Positions 16,344 through 24,409 of a DNA stretch of 64,000 nt are shown piece after piece; position 1 is the first letter of the stretch, and every line of letters begins with the position of its first letter. The translations under genes and the position numbers were made by a program. The notes under the pieces were generated by a model. The model did not search any database. It worked only from the letters and a program-made list of their open reading frames with translations, and had not been told where the DNA came from. Source of the stretch: Streptomyces sp. CB00455 (lineage in GTDB: Bacteria; Actinomycetota; Actinomycetes; Streptomycetales; Streptomycetaceae); assembly GCF_001905445.1 (NCBI RefSeq), contig NZ_LIVQ01000001.1:1550001-1614000 (forward strand), in the 5' to 3' direction.

Positions 16344-16871
16344 CGCCATCCCCTGTGTGTCCTGCCTCTCCCGCGCCGGAACCTTCCAGGAGTTACTGAC
16401 ACCCGAGCGAAGCGGAAAGTTCCATTTCGGGCGATTCTGTGAAGCAGGACACCCGCAAACGCACACGGGCCCAGGTGGGGCCTGGCAGAGGGCATGCCAA
16501 CTCCCGCCGTCCGGGAGAACTCCGGCGGCGCGGCGGTCCACCCAGGTGGCCCGAATGGAGTACTGTGGCGAGCCCTGGGGCCGTCCTTCCTTTCGGATGT
16601 CCGGGCTCGGGAGAGGGGGCCGGCGGATGGAAAACGGCACTCGAAGACCGGTGATGCCGCGGTATTGCACGGGCGCCTGCTGCGCACAGTAATCATTCGG
16701 TCACTGTGCGTGCCCAACAGGTAACCGTGCCATGACGGCGATCAAGGGCGCATGCCCGACACGCCGGTTTAACTCGGCAAGGTTGTGGCAGGCTGCACCC
16801 GGGCAGGCCACACTCGACTAGCGGAAGCAGCGACGCACGTGACGTCGGCAGGCACCACCCGGGAGGTCCCC
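16344..16871. other. Intergenic region upstream of sepH
   Basis: 528 bases without a convincing gene. The reading frames present are short, differ in composition from real genes and show no start-site logic. The region must hold the divergent promoters of the membrane protein (minus) and sepH (plus). The middle is lower in GC than flanking genes. No strong palindrome or terminator was seen. Homologues of sepH start at 16872, so the frame open from 16785 is not used. Confidence 0.5.
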
Positions 16872-17903
16872 ATGCCCGAACTGCGTGTCGTGGCCGTCTC
16901 AAATGACGGCACACGACTGGTGCTCAAGGCTGGGGACAGCACGGAGTACACGCTTCCGATCGACGAACGGCTGCGGGCTGCCGTGCGCAACGACCGCGCG
17001 CGCCTGAACCAGATCGAGATCGAGGTGGAGAGCCACCTCCGCCCCCGCGACATCCAGGCCCGCATACGGGCCGGTGCCTCCGCGGAGGAGGTCGCTCAGC
17101 TCGCCGGCATCCCCGTCGACCGTGTGCGCCGCTTCGAGGGCCCCGTCCTCGCCGAGCGCGCGTTCATGGCCGAACGGGCCCGCAAGACCCCCGTGCGCCG
17201 CCCCGGCGAGAACACCGGACCCCAGCTCGGCGAGGCCGTCCAGGAACGGCTGGCCCTGCGCGGCGCCGACAAGGATTCGGTGCAGTGGGACTCCTGGCGG
17301 CGCGACGACGGCACCTGGGAGGTCCTGCTCGTCTACCGTGTCGCGGCCGAACCGCATGCGGCGAGCTGGACCTACGACCCGCCGCGCCGGCTGGTCGTCG
17401 CCGTGGACGACGAGGCCCGCGCGCTGATCGGCGAGTCGGACGACCTGCCCGCCACGCCGGAGCCGAGCTTCCCCTTCGTGCCGAGGATCGCGCGGCTGCC
17501 GCGCGACCGGCCGCTCGACCGCGCCCTCGACCGCCAGCTGGAGCGGGCGGCCGGCCTCGCGGCCCCCGGGCCGGCGCCGGATCCGGAGGAGGAGCGGGAC
17601 ACGCTGACCAGCCTGCTGGAGGCGGTGCCGAGTTTCCGCGGCGACCTGGTGGTCCCGGACCGGAACGAACCGCCGACGGAGGAACCCGAAGCGGAGGAGC
17701 CGCCCGCCCCGGCCGCCTCCGCAGGGGCCGGTTCCGCGTACGCCGACGTCCTGATGCCCCGTACGGTGGCCGGCCACCGCGACCGGCTGACGGGCACCAC
17801 CGACCGCCAGGCCGAGGCCGACGGGGTCCGCCCCGGGCGCCGTGCGGCAGTGCCCAGCTGGGACGAGATCGTCTTCGGTACCCGCCGCAAGAAGCAGGAG
17901 TAA
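16872..17903 (+). CDS. sepH: Cell division protein SepH (DUF3071)
   Basis: 343 aa from the ATG behind GGGAGG. The N-terminal DUF3071 domain (about 1-165) starts PELRVVAVSNDGTRLVLKAGDSTEYTLPIDERLRAAVR and contains a helix-turn-helix-like segment (ASAEEVAQLAGIPVDRVRRFEGPVLAERAFMAERA). A disordered Pro/Glu-rich linker follows, then the conserved C-terminal motif PSWDEIVFGTRRK. In Streptomyces venezuelae SepH binds FtsZ and stimulates its assembly, supporting vegetative and sporulation septation. The gene is monocistronic and convergent with the sulfurtransferase gene. The match to the family is unambiguous. Confidence 0.95.
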   Translation: MPELRVVAVSNDGTRLVLKAGDSTEYTLPIDERLRAAVRNDRARLNQIEIEVESHLRPRDIQARIRAGASAEEVAQLAGIPVDRVRRFEGPVLAERAFMAERARKTPVRRPGENTGPQLGEAVQERLALRGADKDSVQWDSWRRDDGTWEVLLVYRVAAEPHAASWTYDPPRRLVVAVDDEARALIGESDDLPATPEPSFPFVPRIARLPRDRPLDRALDRQLERAAGLAAPGPAPDPEEERDTLTSLLEAVPSFRGDLVVPDRNEPPTEEPEAEEPPAPAASAGAGSAYADVLMPRTVAGHRDRLTGTTDRQAEADGVRPGRRAAVPSWDEIVFGTRRKKQE

Positions 17904-17939
17904 CCCCACCGCCCGGGGCCCCTTCCGGTCGCCCGCCCG

Positions 17940-18785
17940 CTACAGAGGCAGCGGCCCGGTGGCCACCGGGCGGTCCGGGTCCGCGGACCACTGCGACCAG
18001 CTGCCCGCGTACAGCCCCGCCGCGATGCCCGCCACCTCCAGTGCGAGCACCTCGTGCGCGCCGGAGACCCCCGATCCGCAATAGACCCCGACCTGCGTGC
18101 CGTCCGAGGCGCCCAGGGCGTCGAAGCGTGCCCGCAGGGCTTCGGCCGGCAGGAAGCGGCCGTCCGGACCGACGTTCTCCGTCGTCGGGGCGGAGACCGC
18201 GCCCGGGATGTGGCCGCCGACCGGGTCGATCGGCTCGACCTCGCCGCGGTAGCGCTCCCCGGCCCGCGCGTCCAGCAGGATCCCGGCCCGCGCCCGCGCG
18301 GCCGCCCCGTCCGCGTCCAGCAGCTCGACGCAACCCGGAGTTGGCTTGAAATCGCCCTCCTCCGGAGGCACCCGGTCGGCCGTCACGTCACCTCCGGCTG
18401 ACGTCCACCCGGTGAGGCCGCCGTCCAGCACCCGCACGTCCGGGTGACCCGTCCAGCGCAACAGCCACCACGCCCGGGCGGCCGCCCAGCCCTGACCGCC
18501 GTCGTACACGACCACCGGCACGTCCGCCGAGACACCGGCCCGCCGCATCACGGCCCCGAAGGCTTCCGGGTCCGGCAGCGGGTGGCGGCCGCCCGACCCG
18601 GCCGGACCTGCCAGTTCGCGGTCGAGGTCGACGTACACCGCGCCCGGCAGGTGGCCGGCCTCGTACGCCGGGCGCTGGTCGGGGCCGCCCAGCTGCCAGC
18701 GGACGTCCAGCAGTACGGGAGGCCGGGAACCAGCCAGCTCGCTCTTCAGTTCGTCAGCGCAGACGATCGCAGTTTTCGCAGTCAT
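17940..18785 (-). CDS. Thiosulfate/3-mercaptopyruvate sulfurtransferase
   Basis: 281 aa, tandem rhodanese. The N-terminal inactive domain has VLLDVRWQLGGPDQRPAYEAGHLPGAVYVDLDRELAG. The C-terminal catalytic domain has LLDARAGERYRGEVEPIDPVGGHIPGAV and the active-site loop VYCGSGVSGAHEVLAL, whose Cys carries the persulfide. The CGSGV loop is of the mercaptopyruvate sulfurtransferase type. The ATG at 18785 was chosen because GGAAG is spaced 9 bases from it, whereas it abuts the ATG at 18794. It is divergent from the VOC gene. Confidence 0.9.
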   Translation of the reverse strand: MTAKTAIVCADELKSELAGSRPPVLLDVRWQLGGPDQRPAYEAGHLPGAVYVDLDRELAGPAGSGGRHPLPDPEAFGAVMRRAGVSADVPVVVYDGGQGWAAARAWWLLRWTGHPDVRVLDGGLTGWTSAGGDVTADRVPPEEGDFKPTPGCVELLDADGAAARARAGILLDARAGERYRGEVEPIDPVGGHIPGAVSAPTTENVGPDGRFLPAEALRARFDALGASDGTQVGVYCGSGVSGAHEVLALEVAGIAAGLYAGSWSQWSADPDRPVATGPLPL

Positions 18786-18959
18786 GCGAGTCATCTTCCA
18801 CCCCGCCCGGCGCCCGTGTGACAAGGCCGTCCTGCACCGGGCACACCGATCCGGTCATCTCCTCCCGGGCCCCGGCGGTGCGGCCGGTCGGGGCGCGCCG
18901 AGGCCGCCGGGGTGGAAGCATCAGGACCGGTAAGCGGCACAACGGAGGAGACGGCTGAC

Positions 18960-19754
18960 ATGACCGAGGCAGCGGAAGCGACACGGCGACGCACGCCCGG
19001 CACTCCCTGCTGGGTGAGCCTCATGGTGCACGGCCTCGGGACCACCGAGGACTTCTACGCGGACCTGTTCGGCTGGGAGTACGCGGTGGGCCCCGAGCAG
19101 CTCGGCCCGTACGTGCGCGCCCTGCTGGACGGCCGCGAGGTGGCCGGCATCGGCGAGATGCCTCCGGACCGGCATCTTCCGGTCGCCTGGACCACGTACC
19201 TGGCCACGGATGACGCCGATGCCACGGCGGAGGCGATCCGGGCGTGCGGCGGCACGGTGGCGGTGGGCCCGCTGGACGCCGGCATCGCGGGGCGGGTGGC
19301 GATCTGCTCCGACCCGCTGGGCGCGATCTTCGGCCTGTGGCAGGCGCAGACCCACATGGGCACCCGGCTGCACGGCGCTGCGGGCACCCCGGTCTGGAAC
19401 GAGCTGGTCACCCAGGACACCTCGGCGGTCGGCAAGTTCTACCAGCACGTCTTCGGGCACGAGGCGGAGACCCATGCCACGGCATCCGACGACTTCGACT
19501 ACCTGACCCTGCAACTGGAGGGCCGCCCGGTGGCCGCCGTCCACGGCGTCGGCCGCTCGCTGCCGCACGACCGCGGGCCGCACTGGGTGACGTACTTCGA
19601 GGTGGCGGACACCGATGAGGCCGCGGCCAAGGTCGTGGACCTGGGCGGCCGGATCGTGGAACCGCCGCACGAGGGGGTCGGCGGCCGGGTGGCCACGGTC
19701 GCGGACCCGGAGGGCGCGGTCTTCGCGATCGTCCGGTCCCGCCCCAGGGACTAG
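18960..19754 (+). CDS. Two-domain VOC family protein (glyoxalase/bleomycin resistance fold)
   Basis: 264 aa from the ATG behind GGAGGAG. Two VOC modules are visible. The first begins PCWVSLMVHGLGTTEDFYADLFGWEY and ends GRVAICSDPLGAIFGLWQAQ; the second begins PVWNELVTQDTSAVGKFYQHVFG and ends GGRVATVADPEGAVFAIVR. The DPLGA and DPEGA motifs close each module. This tandem arrangement is common in Streptomyces (hydroxylase-like or drug-binding VOC proteins), but the reaction cannot be predicted. It starts 174 bases from the divergent sulfurtransferase gene. Confidence 0.85.
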   Translation: MTEAAEATRRRTPGTPCWVSLMVHGLGTTEDFYADLFGWEYAVGPEQLGPYVRALLDGREVAGIGEMPPDRHLPVAWTTYLATDDADATAEAIRACGGTVAVGPLDAGIAGRVAICSDPLGAIFGLWQAQTHMGTRLHGAAGTPVWNELVTQDTSAVGKFYQHVFGHEAETHATASDDFDYLTLQLEGRPVAAVHGVGRSLPHDRGPHWVTYFEVADTDEAAAKVVDLGGRIVEPPHEGVGGRVATVADPEGAVFAIVRSRPRD

Positions 19755-19822
19755 CGCGACCTGGGAGCGGGGCCGGCCTCGCGTGCGCAGGCGAGCGGAA
19801 CGGCCTGCCAGTGGCCCGTGAC

Positions 19823-19856
19823 CGGCAGCGGCAGCGGCAGCGGCAGCGGCAGCGGC
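19823..19856. repeat. CGGCAG hexanucleotide tandem repeat
   Basis: Five full copies and one partial copy of CGGCAG lie between the VOC gene and the TetR regulator. The repeat is non-coding here. It marks the boundary of a possibly acquired TetR/hydrolase segment and could vary in copy number between strains. Confidence 0.9.
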
Positions 19857-19915
19857 GAGGCTGTGCGTGCGCGGCCAGGCCCGCGGGGCGACGGGTAACG
19901 CCTCCTGCTTGCGAT

Positions 19916-19952
19916 TCCTAGGACCCCTAGGTTAAAACTAGGGGTCCTAGGA
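19916..19952. promoter_or_regulatory. Double-palindrome operator of the TetR regulator
   Basis: A perfect inverted repeat with 15-bp arms (TCCTAGGACCCCTAG and its complement) around the AT-rich spacer GTTAAAA. Each arm is itself a smaller palindrome, CTAGG-N3-CCTAG, and the two centres are 20 bp apart, about two helical turns. This layout suits co-operative binding of two TetR dimers. It ends 15 bases before the regulator's start codon, so it very likely overlaps the promoter and mediates autorepression. Confidence 0.8.
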
Positions 19953-19967
19953 TCATGAGGAGGGTGC

Positions 19968-20561
19968 ATGGCGCGGGCCGGGCTGACGGCGGAGCGGGTG
20001 ACGATCGCGGGCGCCGAGCTGGCGGACGAGGTCGGGCTCGATCAGGTGACCATGTCGCAGGTGGCGCGGCGACTCGGTGTGAAGGACGCGAGCCTCTACA
20101 CGCATGTCCGCAGCCTGCAGGATCTGCGCGGACGGATCGCGCTGCTGGCGGCGGACGAGAAGACCCTCCGCATCGCGGAGGCCACCGCCGGGCGGGCAGG
20201 CAAGGACGCGCTGGTGGCGTTCGCCAACGCCTGGCGGGAGTACGCCCACACGCATCCGGGCCGCTACACCGCGACCCAGACCCCGCTCCCGATCGACCCG
20301 GAACTGGCCGCAGGGGCGCCCGGACCGCGGCGCGCCGTCGAGCTGACCTACGGCATGCTGCGCGGCTACGGACTGGCCGAGCCCGACCTGACCGACGCGG
20401 TCCGGTTGCTGCGCAGCACGTTCCACGGCTTCGTGGCCTTGGAGGCTGCGGGCGGGTTCGCGCACCGGCGTTCGCCACAGCAGTCCTGGGTCCGCGCCCT
20501 CGACGCCCTTCACACCCTCCTGGAGCACTGGCCCCCGTCCCAAGAAGGAGTCTCCGCATGA
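19968..20561 (+). CDS. TetR/AcrR family transcriptional regulator
   Basis: 197 aa. The N-terminal HTH (about 8-52) reads LTAERVTIAGAELADEVGLDQVTMSQVARRLGVKDASLYTHVRSLQDLRGR, a clear TetR pattern. The C-terminal ligand domain (about 75-190) resembles the WHG-type TetR C-domain (YAHTHPGRYTATQ and VRLLRSTFHGFVALEAAGGF). It is coupled to the alpha/beta hydrolase gene by an ATGA overlap and preceded by a near-ideal double operator. The regulator probably represses its own operon and responds to a substrate or product of the hydrolase, by inference from the operon layout. Confidence 0.9.
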   Translation: MARAGLTAERVTIAGAELADEVGLDQVTMSQVARRLGVKDASLYTHVRSLQDLRGRIALLAADEKTLRIAEATAGRAGKDALVAFANAWREYAHTHPGRYTATQTPLPIDPELAAGAPGPRRAVELTYGMLRGYGLAEPDLTDAVRLLRSTFHGFVALEAAGGFAHRRSPQQSWVRALDALHTLLEHWPPSQEGVSA

Positions 20562-21396
20562 CCGACCCGACCATCGGCAGCCTGCGCGTGGACGGCGCAA
20601 CCTTGCATTACGAAGTGCGCGGCCAGGGCCCGCTCCTGCTGCTGATCCCCGGAGGGACGGGCGGCGCGGCCTCCTTCGACGGCATCGCCGACGACCTGGC
20701 CGCCGAATACACCGTCGCGACCTACGACCCGCGCGGCATGTCCCGCAGCACGCTGGACGACCCCGAAGCCGAGCAGAGCGTGGCCGAACACGCCGACGAC
20801 GCCCTGCGGATACTGGAACTGCTGTCGCCCGATGAGCCCGCCCGGGTGTTCGGCTCCAGCTCGGGCGCGATCGCCGCCCTGCACCTGCTCACCGACCATC
20901 CCCGACGCATCGAGCGCCTCGTGGCACACGAGCCGCCGGTAGTGGAGGTCCTGCCGGACGCTCCCGAACCTCGCGCGTTCCTCGCACGCGTACAGGCGAC
21001 GCTCCACGCGGAGGGGCTCATGCCGGCGATGGCCGTGTTCGCCGCAGGTCTGAAGAAGGACAGCGACGCCTCCGATCCGAAGGTCGAGATCAAGCTTCCA
21101 CCGCAGGCAGCGGCGCGGGTTGAGCGGACGATGACCAACCTGCCCTACTTCGTCGGGCGCATCGTGCCGAGCTTCATGTCCTACGCCCCGGACATGAACG
21201 GGCTGGAGGCACTGTCGAACCGGCTCGTGCTCGCTTGCGGCCAGGACTCACGCGGCGAGCTGCCCTATCGTCCGGCCGCCTTCCTGGCCGAGCGTCTCCG
21301 CACCGAACTCCAGCACTTCCCAGGCGGACAAACACCGGCCTGACCACACACCCTGCCGAGTTCGGCGAGCTCCTCCGGAAGGCATTCCGAGCCTGA
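20558..21396 (+). pseudogene. Alpha/beta hydrolase, frameshifted at the catalytic histidine
   Basis: The intact frame runs 20558-21343 (261 aa). It has the oxyanion segment LLLIPGGTGGAASFDG, the nucleophile elbow FGSSSGAIAAL (Ser) and the acid region LVLACGQDSRGELPYRP. It then ends LQHFPGGQTPA and stops. In relatives this point reads FPGGH with the catalytic His, followed by about 20 more residues. A +1 frame starting at 21334 continues TGLTTHPAEFGELLRKAFRA to a stop at 21394-21396, restoring the usual length. This fits loss of one base near 21329-21333, for example GGACACAAC to GGACAAAC. Either a pseudogene or a sequencing error. Coupled to the TetR gene. Confidence 0.65.
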
Positions 21397-21476
21397 ACCC
21401 GAAGCAGCCTCACCCGGCCCGGCGCCCACCCGAAGGTGGTCACTGCACGTCACATCCGCAACTGGCCGTACGTGGC

Positions 21477-21731
21477 GAGATCCTCGCGGCCCCTGTCACC
21501 GGTCCAGCACCTTGGCGTTGGCTCACCGCCTCGCACCCTCACGCCGTCTGGCGACGGGCGCTGGTGTGGGTACGCCGCCAGGACGAACGCGGCCGCGAAT
21601 CCACCGGCCTGCTCCTCACGGGGCTGCACACTCACGCCGGACATGTGGGCCTCGTCGACGGCTCTGCCGAGGAGTTGCGAAGCCTGGACACGTTCGGGGA
21701 GTGCGGGGTGCGCGTGATCCGCTATCGCTGA
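21477..21731 (+). pseudogene. Possible gene remnant
   Basis: One frame here shows strong Streptomyces codon bias over about 85 codons but has no plausible start. It reads EILAAPVTGPAPWRWLTAS, then HAVWRRALVWVRRQDERG, then STGLLLTGLHTHAGHVGLVDGSAEELRSLDTFGE, and ends VRVIRYR. The family is not recognised. It could be the 3' end of a truncated gene, or a short gene from the internal GTG (58 codons). It sits in the 445-base gap between the broken hydrolase and tdk, consistent with decay of this accessory patch. Confidence 0.3.
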
Positions 21732-21788
21732 GGCCGGGAAGAGCACACCGCGCTCACCACGCCGGGACCCGGGACGGACCGTAGGGTC

Positions 21789-22439
21789 TCAGGCGTGGTT
21801 GACCGGGAGGACGTCCGGGGAGAGGGCGCCCGCGTGGGCCGCGGCCGAGGTCATGCGCTTGCGGTGGTGGCGGCGGCAGAGGACCTCGTAGCCGATCTCG
21901 CCCGCCGGGCGGTTCACGTCGCCGACCACCACCTGGGCGCCTTCCACGACCATCTCGCCCCCCACCGTGCGGGCATTGTGCGTGGCGCGGGCGCCGCACC
22001 AGCACAGGGCCTCGACCTGGAGCTGCTCGATCCGGTCCGCCAGCTCGATCAGCCGCTGCGAGCCCGGGAAGAGCTTCGTGCGGAAGTCCGTCGTGATGCC
22101 GAAGGCGAAGACGTCCATGTCCAGGTCGTCCACGATCCGGGCCAGCTGGTCGATCTGTTCCGGCGCGAGGAACTGGGCCTCGTCCACGATCACGTAGTCC
22201 GCCTTGCCGCCCTTGGAAAGCTGGGCGACCAGGTAGGCGTACAGGTCCATGTCCTCCGGCGCCTCGACCGCCTCCGTCACCAGGCCGAGGCGGGACGAGA
22301 GCTTGCCCTCACCCGCCCGGTCATCACGAGTGAAGATCACGCCCTGCAGTCCGCGCGCGTCACGGTTGTGGGCGATCTGGAGCGCCAGAGTGCTCTTTCC
22401 GCAGTCCATCGTTCCGGAGAAGAACACCAGCTCGGGCAT
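21789..22439 (-). CDS. tdk: Thymidine kinase
   Basis: 216 aa, type II thymidine kinase. ATP-dependent phosphorylation of thymidine to dTMP in the salvage pathway. The P-loop is FFSGTMDCGKST, the Walker B/catalytic segment VIVDEAQFL, and the lasso region holds the paired zinc-binding cysteines (LCWCGARATHNARTV, with a further Cys in YEVLCRRHH). It lies last in a minus-strand run after the phosphodiesterase-like gene, separated from it by a 117-base C-rich leader. Length and motifs are standard. Confidence 0.94.
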   Translation of the reverse strand: MPELVFFSGTMDCGKSTLALQIAHNRDARGLQGVIFTRDDRAGEGKLSSRLGLVTEAVEAPEDMDLYAYLVAQLSKGGKADYVIVDEAQFLAPEQIDQLARIVDDLDMDVFAFGITTDFRTKLFPGSQRLIELADRIEQLQVEALCWCGARATHNARTVGGEMVVEGAQVVVGDVNRPAGEIGYEVLCRRHHRKRMTSAAAHAGALSPDVLPVNHA

Positions 22440-22508
22440 GGGAAGTACGGGACCTTTCGGGTCGTGGTCGGCAGGTGGGCCGGGCGCGGGACCAAGGGGG
22501 TGCGGACT

Positions 22509-22550
22509 GGGGCGGGGCTGGGAGGTGGGGCTGGGGGCTGGGCTGGGGGC
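22509..22550 (+). repeat. G-rich tract upstream of tdk with quadruplex potential
   Basis: Runs of three to five G separated by one to four bases occur at least five times in about 40 bases on the plus strand. The minus strand, which would be the tdk leader if transcription starts upstream, is correspondingly C-rich. Four or more G-tracts satisfy the usual G-quadruplex pattern on the template DNA. No gene covers this segment. Confidence 0.5.
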
Positions 22551-22556
22551 GGCAGG

Positions 22557-23762
22557 TCAGGAGCGGATTTCGAGCAGGGGCACGAGCTGCTCGGCGGCGG
22601 TCATCGAGCCGTGCATGCCGACGAGTGCGGACTCGTTGGGCTCGTTGCGCGAGGCGGTGATGGCGACATCGGCCTGGGCGGCGGCGACGACGTCGCCGAT
22701 CCGGCCCCGCACGCGCTCGTCGCACTCCCCCGGGGGCCCGAACCAGCCCAGTTCCAGGGCCTCTTCGCGGCTCGCGATCCAGAAGCGGTCGCCGAGGACC
22801 TCGCGCCACACCGTCAGGACGTCCGCCTCGGCGCCAGGCACGGCGTACACGTGCCGGGCCCGGCCCTCGCCGCCGAGCAGGGCCACGCCCGCGCCCAGCT
22901 CCCAGTCCTCGTCGAAGTCGATCCGGGAATCCTCGTCGAAGGGGATGTCCACCATGCCGTGGTCCGCGGTCACGTACAGGGCCGTGCGCGGCGGCAGTTG
23001 CTCGGCGAGGCGCTGCACCAGGCGGTCGACGTACATCAGCTGGCCCCGCCAGGCGTCGGAGTCCACGCCGTGACGGTGACCGGCACCGTCGAGTTCGCTG
23101 TAGTACGTGTAGACGAGCGAGCGGTCGCCCGCCGCGAGGCGTTCCGCGGCGAGGTCCATCCGTTCCTCGCCGGTCATCCGGCCGAGGAAGGTGCCGCCGC
23201 TCAGCGCGACCTTGGTGAGCGGGGTGGTCTGGAAGGCGGGCGAGGACACCTGGGCGGTCGCCACACCCGCCTTGTCGGCCAGCTGGAAGACGGTCGGGTA
23301 CGGCTGCCACGCCTTGGGGGCGGTCCACGGGTGCCAGCGGAGCTGGTTCATCAGCTCGCCGGTGGCGGGGTTGCGGACGGCGTAGCCGGGCAGGCCGTGG
23401 CGGGCCGGCGGCAGGCCGGTGCCGACGGAGGCCAGCGAGGTGGCGGTGGTCGCGGGGAAGCCCGCGGTGATGGGGCGCCCGGTGCCGCCGCGCGAGCCGG
23501 CGAGGAGCGAGGTGAGGTAGGGGGCCTCGTCCGGGTGGCTGCGGATCTGTTCCCAGCCCATGCCGTCGACCAGGAAGACGCAGTTGCGGTCCGCCGGGGT
23601 CAGCTCCGCGATCGAGGCGGTGAAGCCGGGGACGCCCTGGCCGGCCACGAGGGTGGGCAGCAGGTCGGCGAGGGAGCCGGCGCCGTAGGCGGGGACGGGT
23701 GCGGCCGCGAGGTCCAGCAGCTCCGGCTCGTCCGCCCAGTTGTGCGCCGCGGGGTACGCCAT
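22557..23762 (-). CDS. Alkaline phosphatase superfamily (nucleotide pyrophosphatase/phosphodiesterase-like) protein
   Basis: 401 aa. The metal-binding motifs of the NPP branch are visible: NCVFLVDGMGWEQI (Asp), the nucleophile region TAGFPATTATSLASVGTG (Thr), YSELDGAGHRHG (Asp and His), LYVTADHGMVDIP (Asp-His) and LVGMHGSMTAAE near the end (final His). Such enzymes cleave phosphodiesters or phosphonate-type substrates; the natural substrate is unknown. No signal peptide is evident, so it is probably cytoplasmic. Its start overlaps the DUF5998 stop (TGATG), a conserved coupling. Confidence 0.88.
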   Translation of the reverse strand: MAYPAAHNWADEPELLDLAAAPVPAYGAGSLADLLPTLVAGQGVPGFTASIAELTPADRNCVFLVDGMGWEQIRSHPDEAPYLTSLLAGSRGGTGRPITAGFPATTATSLASVGTGLPPARHGLPGYAVRNPATGELMNQLRWHPWTAPKAWQPYPTVFQLADKAGVATAQVSSPAFQTTPLTKVALSGGTFLGRMTGEERMDLAAERLAAGDRSLVYTYYSELDGAGHRHGVDSDAWRGQLMYVDRLVQRLAEQLPPRTALYVTADHGMVDIPFDEDSRIDFDEDWELGAGVALLGGEGRARHVYAVPGAEADVLTVWREVLGDRFWIASREEALELGWFGPPGECDERVRGRIGDVVAAAQADVAITASRNEPNESALVGMHGSMTAAEQLVPLLEIRS

Positions 23763-24358
23763 CAGCGGGCGGGGGTGGAGGTGGCCGCCGTCGCCTCGGA
23801 CAGGGCCTGCGCGAAGACGAGGGTCTGGCGCACCGCCTCGGGGCCGTCGCCCGCCTCGCTGACCCGCAGGCTGAGGTCGTCGGCGGTGGAGTTGCCGGTG
23901 TAGCCGTGGTCGGAGTCGCAGTTCGGGTCGCCGCAGGCGGCCGGCTCCAGGTCGATCCGGGAGACCGCACCCCAGCCGATGGTCAGGACGACCTCGCGGG
24001 GCAGGGTGCCGGGGGTGTAGGACTCCGGGTTGGCGACGACGCGGCTGAGCACCACCGAGGAGATGCTGGACAGCTTGACCGATTCGGTGGAGGTGGTCGC
24101 ATACGGGGAGGGGGACCCGGCGTCGGCGGCCTGCTCGTCGGTGTGGCTGACGATGAAGCGGTTGCCGGTGAGGACCAGCACGGTGACGTGGCGGCGCACC
24201 TCGTTGGAGTCGAAGGTCGTCTCCTGGTGGACCAGGTACGACGAGATCGGCTCGCCGCCGACCGCGGCCTCCACGGCCTCGGCCACGAGGGCGGGGTAGT
24301 AGCCGCTGCGCTCGATCGCCGTGCGCAGCCCCTGGGTCGTCGTACCGGATTTCGCCAT
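23762..24358 (-). CDS. DUF5998 family protein
   Basis: 198 aa from MAKSGTTTQGLRTAIERSGYYP; the ATG at 24358 has AGGA 8 bases upstream, better than the ATG at 24367. Conserved blocks include ISSYLVHQETTFDSNEVRRHVTVLVLTGNRFIVSHTDE and REVVLTIGWGAVSRIDLEPAACGDPNCDSDHGYTG, with two cysteines close to Asp/His residues that might bind metal. An actinobacterial family of unknown function. It is translationally coupled to the downstream phosphodiesterase-like gene and lies 51 bases after patA on the same strand, suggesting one operon. Confidence 0.87.
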   Translation of the reverse strand: MAKSGTTTQGLRTAIERSGYYPALVAEAVEAAVGGEPISSYLVHQETTFDSNEVRRHVTVLVLTGNRFIVSHTDEQAADAGSPSPYATTSTESVKLSSISSVVLSRVVANPESYTPGTLPREVVLTIGWGAVSRIDLEPAACGDPNCDSDHGYTGNSTADDLSLRVSEAGDGPEAVRQTLVFAQALSEATAATSTPAR

Positions 24359-24409
24359 GAGGTCCATCCTAAGGCCCGTACGGGGCGCCCCGGCCTACGC
24401 CGGACCCGC

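Noticed and set aside
16785..16871. 29-codon N-terminal extension of sepH
   Set aside because: The ribosome site GGGAGG and family alignment place the start at 16872.
21450..21746. 98-codon minus-strand frame before tdk
   Set aside because: The opposite strand has the better codon bias here; no domain and no promoter context.
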